Shown: positions 62,242 to 64,000 of the stretch, in pieces | Numbering within the stretch: position 1 is the first letter of the stretch | Layout: each line of letters begins with the position of its first letter | Source of the DNA: Skermanella pratensis | GTDB lineage: Bacteria > Pseudomonadota > Alphaproteobacteria > Azospirillales > Azospirillaceae | Reading direction: 5' to 3' | NCBI RefSeq assembly: GCF_008843145.1 | Contig: NZ_CP030265.1 | Location: 3,086,001-3,150,000, forward strand | DNA: 64,000 nucleotides | Notes under the pieces: model-generated | Told to the model about the DNA's origin: nothing | Seen by the model: the letters and a program-made list of their open reading frames with translations, nothing else | Databases searched by the model: none | Program-made: the position numbers and the translations under genes

Positions 62242-63771
62242 ATGGATCGGCAGGATTCGGCGGTGGATCTTCTGGTGATCGGCGGCGGTATAAACGGCGC
62301 GGGCATCGCGCGCGACGCGGCCGGCCGCGGGCTTTCCGTCATCCTGTGCGAACAGGCCGATCTTGCCAGCGCCACCTCCTCCTCCAGCAGCAAGCTGATC
62401 CATGGCGGGCTCCGCTATCTCGAACAGTACGAGTTCCGCCTGGTCCGCGAGGCCCTGGCGGAACGCGAGGTGCTTCTGCGGATCGCCCCCCACATCATCT
62501 GGCCGATGCGTTTCGTGCTGCCGCACAACCGACTGCTCCGTCCGGCCTGGATGATCCGGCTGGGCCTGTTCCTTTACGACCATATCGGAGGACGGCGCAG
62601 CCTGCCGGGCACCAGAAGCCTCGATTTCCGGACCGACCGGGTGGAAGGGGCGCCGCTGAAGCCGGAACTCGTCCGCGGCTTCGCCTATTCCGACTGCTGG
62701 GTCGAGGACAGCCGGCTGGTCGTGCTGAACGCCATGGACGCCCGCGCGCACGGCGCCGAGATCCTGCCGCGCACCCGCTGCGTCGAAGCGCGCCGCGAGG
62801 GCGACCGCTGGACCGCGCGGCTGAAGGACCTGGCCACAGGCGCCGAACGGGTGGTCACCGCGCGGATCCTGGTCAACGCCGCCGGCCCCTGGGTCGAGCG
62901 CTTCCTGCACGGGGTCGCGGGCCAGAAGGGCAACGCGCACATGCGGCTCGTCAAGGGCAGCCACATCGTCGTTCCCCGCCTGTACGAGGGCGACCACGCC
63001 TACATCCTCCAGAACACCGATCGCAGGGTGATCTTCGCGATTCCCTACGAGCACCGCTTCACCCTGATCGGCACCACCGACATCCCGTTCCAGGGCGACG
63101 CCTCGGACGTCCGGATCGATCCGGAGGAGACCGCCTACCTGTGCGACGCGGTGAACCGCTATTTCCGGACCGGGATCGGGCCGCAGGACGTGGTCCGCAG
63201 TTATTCCGGGGTCCGCCCGCTCTACGATGACGACAGCGCCGCCAATCCCTCCACCGTCACGCGCGACTACGTGTTCGACCTTTCCGGAAACCCGGGGGAA
63301 GCGCCGCTCCTGTCGATCTACGGCGGCAAGATCACCACGTACCGCCGGCTGGCCGAGCATGCCATGGACAAGCTGGCGGGCTTCATCCCCGGCCTGTCGC
63401 CGTCATGGACCGCCGAGGCCCCGCTGCCCGGCGGCGACATGCCGGACGCCCGGTTCGAACCCTTCGCAGATGCCTTCAAGGCCCGGCGGCCCTGGCTTCC
63501 CGACGCGGTGGCGCAGCGGCTCTGCCGCCTTTACGGGGCCATGGCCGAGCGGATCGTAGGCGACGCCGCCTCGCTCCAGGACATGGGCACCGATTTCGGC
63601 GGCGGCTTGTACGAGCGCGAGGCCGCCTGGCTTGTCGAGCAGGAATGGGCGCGCACCGCCGACGACATCCTGTGGCGCCGGACCAAGCTGGGCCTCCATG
63701 TCCCCGCCGAGGGCGCCGAGCGCCTCGCCCAGTGGCTCGCCGGGTCAAAGTCGCTGGCGCAGGCAAGCTGA
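62242..63771 (+). CDS. glpD: Aerobic glycerol-3-phosphate dehydrogenase
   Basis: GlpD oxidises glycerol-3-phosphate to dihydroxyacetone phosphate and feeds electrons to quinone. From the ATG at 62242, placed 6 bases after GGGAG, the protein has 509 residues. It has the FAD dinucleotide fold LLVIGGGINGAGIARDAAGR, the SSSSSKLIHGGLRYLEQYEF substrate segment, ILVNAAGPWVERF and LLSIYGGKITTYRRLAE. An in-frame ATG at 62236 is too close to the ribosome site. The upstream open frame is antisense to ydbH and not coding. Control by glycerol-3-phosphate through GlpR is likely. Confidence 0.95.
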   Translation: MDRQDSAVDLLVIGGGINGAGIARDAAGRGLSVILCEQADLASATSSSSSKLIHGGLRYLEQYEFRLVREALAEREVLLRIAPHIIWPMRFVLPHNRLLRPAWMIRLGLFLYDHIGGRRSLPGTRSLDFRTDRVEGAPLKPELVRGFAYSDCWVEDSRLVVLNAMDARAHGAEILPRTRCVEARREGDRWTARLKDLATGAERVVTARILVNAAGPWVERFLHGVAGQKGNAHMRLVKGSHIVVPRLYEGDHAYILQNTDRRVIFAIPYEHRFTLIGTTDIPFQGDASDVRIDPEETAYLCDAVNRYFRTGIGPQDVVRSYSGVRPLYDDDSAANPSTVTRDYVFDLSGNPGEAPLLSIYGGKITTYRRLAEHAMDKLAGFIPGLSPSWTAEAPLPGGDMPDARFEPFADAFKARRPWLPDAVAQRLCRLYGAMAERIVGDAASLQDMGTDFGGGLYEREAAWLVEQEWARTADDILWRRTKLGLHVPAEGAERLAQWLAGSKSLAQAS

Positions 63772-63866
63772 CCGGCGGCCCCTGACGGGTGTTCGCGAGG
63801 CACGGCTTTCTTCCCGCTACAGCTTCCACTATGGTCGCCGCGTCACCGACCTGCACTGTGGAAGCA

Positions 63867-64000
63867 ATGATGCGCTGGTTGAAGACCCTAATCATGGCGA
63901 CCCTGATGGGCGCCTTTCTCTGGAGTGGGGAGGCATTTGCCTTGGATCCTGAAAACACCCTCTATCTCGACCTGAAAGATGGCCGAGTCGTGATCGAGCT
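63867..64000 (+). CDS. Peptidyl-prolyl cis-trans isomerase (cyclophilin type), N-terminal part
   Basis: The window ends 44 codons into this gene. It starts MMRWLKTLIMATLMGAFLWS with a signal peptide ending near AFA, followed by LDPENTLYLDLKDGRVVIEL. That is the usual first strand of secreted PpiA-type cyclophilins. The catalytic Arg and the FHRV region lie beyond the window. The start is ATG 63867 or the adjacent ATG 63870. It follows glpD by 95 bases on the same strand. Confidence 0.8.
   Translation, partial: MMRWLKTLIMATLMGAFLWSGEAFALDPENTLYLDLKDGRVVIE

Overview
The window is GC-rich chromosomal DNA from an alphaproteobacterium. The best fit is Rhodospirillales/Azospirillales (Azospirillum- or Skermanella-like). 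This is inferred from the mfd-sdhE neighbourhood, a hopanoid (hpn) gene set, several chemoreceptors, a class I PHA synthase and the RlmE-Ppx/GppA pair. Codon use and GC are uniform except in two accessory patches (about 27.7-30.5 kb and 47.0-49.7 kb).

Layout. 0-7.4 kb: the end of a DsbA-like oxidoreductase, mfd, sdhE, a chemoreceptor and an orphan TRAP solute-binding protein. 7.4-14.1 kb: a compact catabolic module. It holds a FadR/GntR repressor with a candidate palindromic operator, an ABC binding protein and one permease without an ATPase, an AllA-like ureidoglycolate lyase, a PLP enzyme related to cysteine desulfurases, a dihydropyrimidinase/hydantoinase, and a convergent PuuE-like deacetylase preceded by an overlapping 38-codon small ORF. 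The gene set points to a ureide, hydantoin or pyrimidine-type substrate that I cannot identify. 14.2-22.3 kb: a small secreted protein, a second chemoreceptor, an MHYT sensor kinase, serA and a CPA1 antiporter. 22.5-24.4 kb: a solitary SF2 helicase.

24.4-31.5 kb: hopanoid genes hpnN-hpnM and hpnA, now separated by two abutting insertion sequences. One is an IS701-family element with TTAG target duplications. The other is an IS5-family element inserted at the duplicated TTA. 31.5-34.4 kb: a paraoxonase-like protein, a sulfotransferase and a Uma2-like ORF. 34.4-43.4 kb: an oligopeptide-type ABC transporter with one permease fused to an ATPase, then guanine deaminase, membrane urate hydroxylase (PuuD) and a divergent LysR regulator, which form a purine catabolic block. 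43.4-46.4 kb: a cysteine desulfurase, rlmE and a Ppx/GppA phosphatase.

46.9-49.75 kb: tRNA-Gln(CTG) and tRNA-Glu(TTC) point their 3' ends at each other. Between them lies an eroded island: an integrase remnant with an in-frame stop, an IS3-family deletion derivative, an IS256-like tail and a lower-GC FkbM methyltransferase. 49.8-55.3 kb: recJ, glpX, a homoserine dehydrogenase gene carrying a one-base frameshift, and an AlaC-like aminotransferase, linked by 4-bp start/stop overlaps. 55.4-64 kb: a lipoprotein, phaC, a gamma-carbonic anhydrase, an unknown protein, the ydbL-ynbE-ydbH envelope lipid-transport set, glpD with two GlpR-like operators, and the start of a cyclophilin gene.

No CRISPR array, rRNA or prophage structural block was seen. 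The most noteworthy items are the hydantoin/ureide module with its small overlapping ORF, the double IS insertion in the hpn locus, the hom frameshift and the tRNA-bracketed island remnant.
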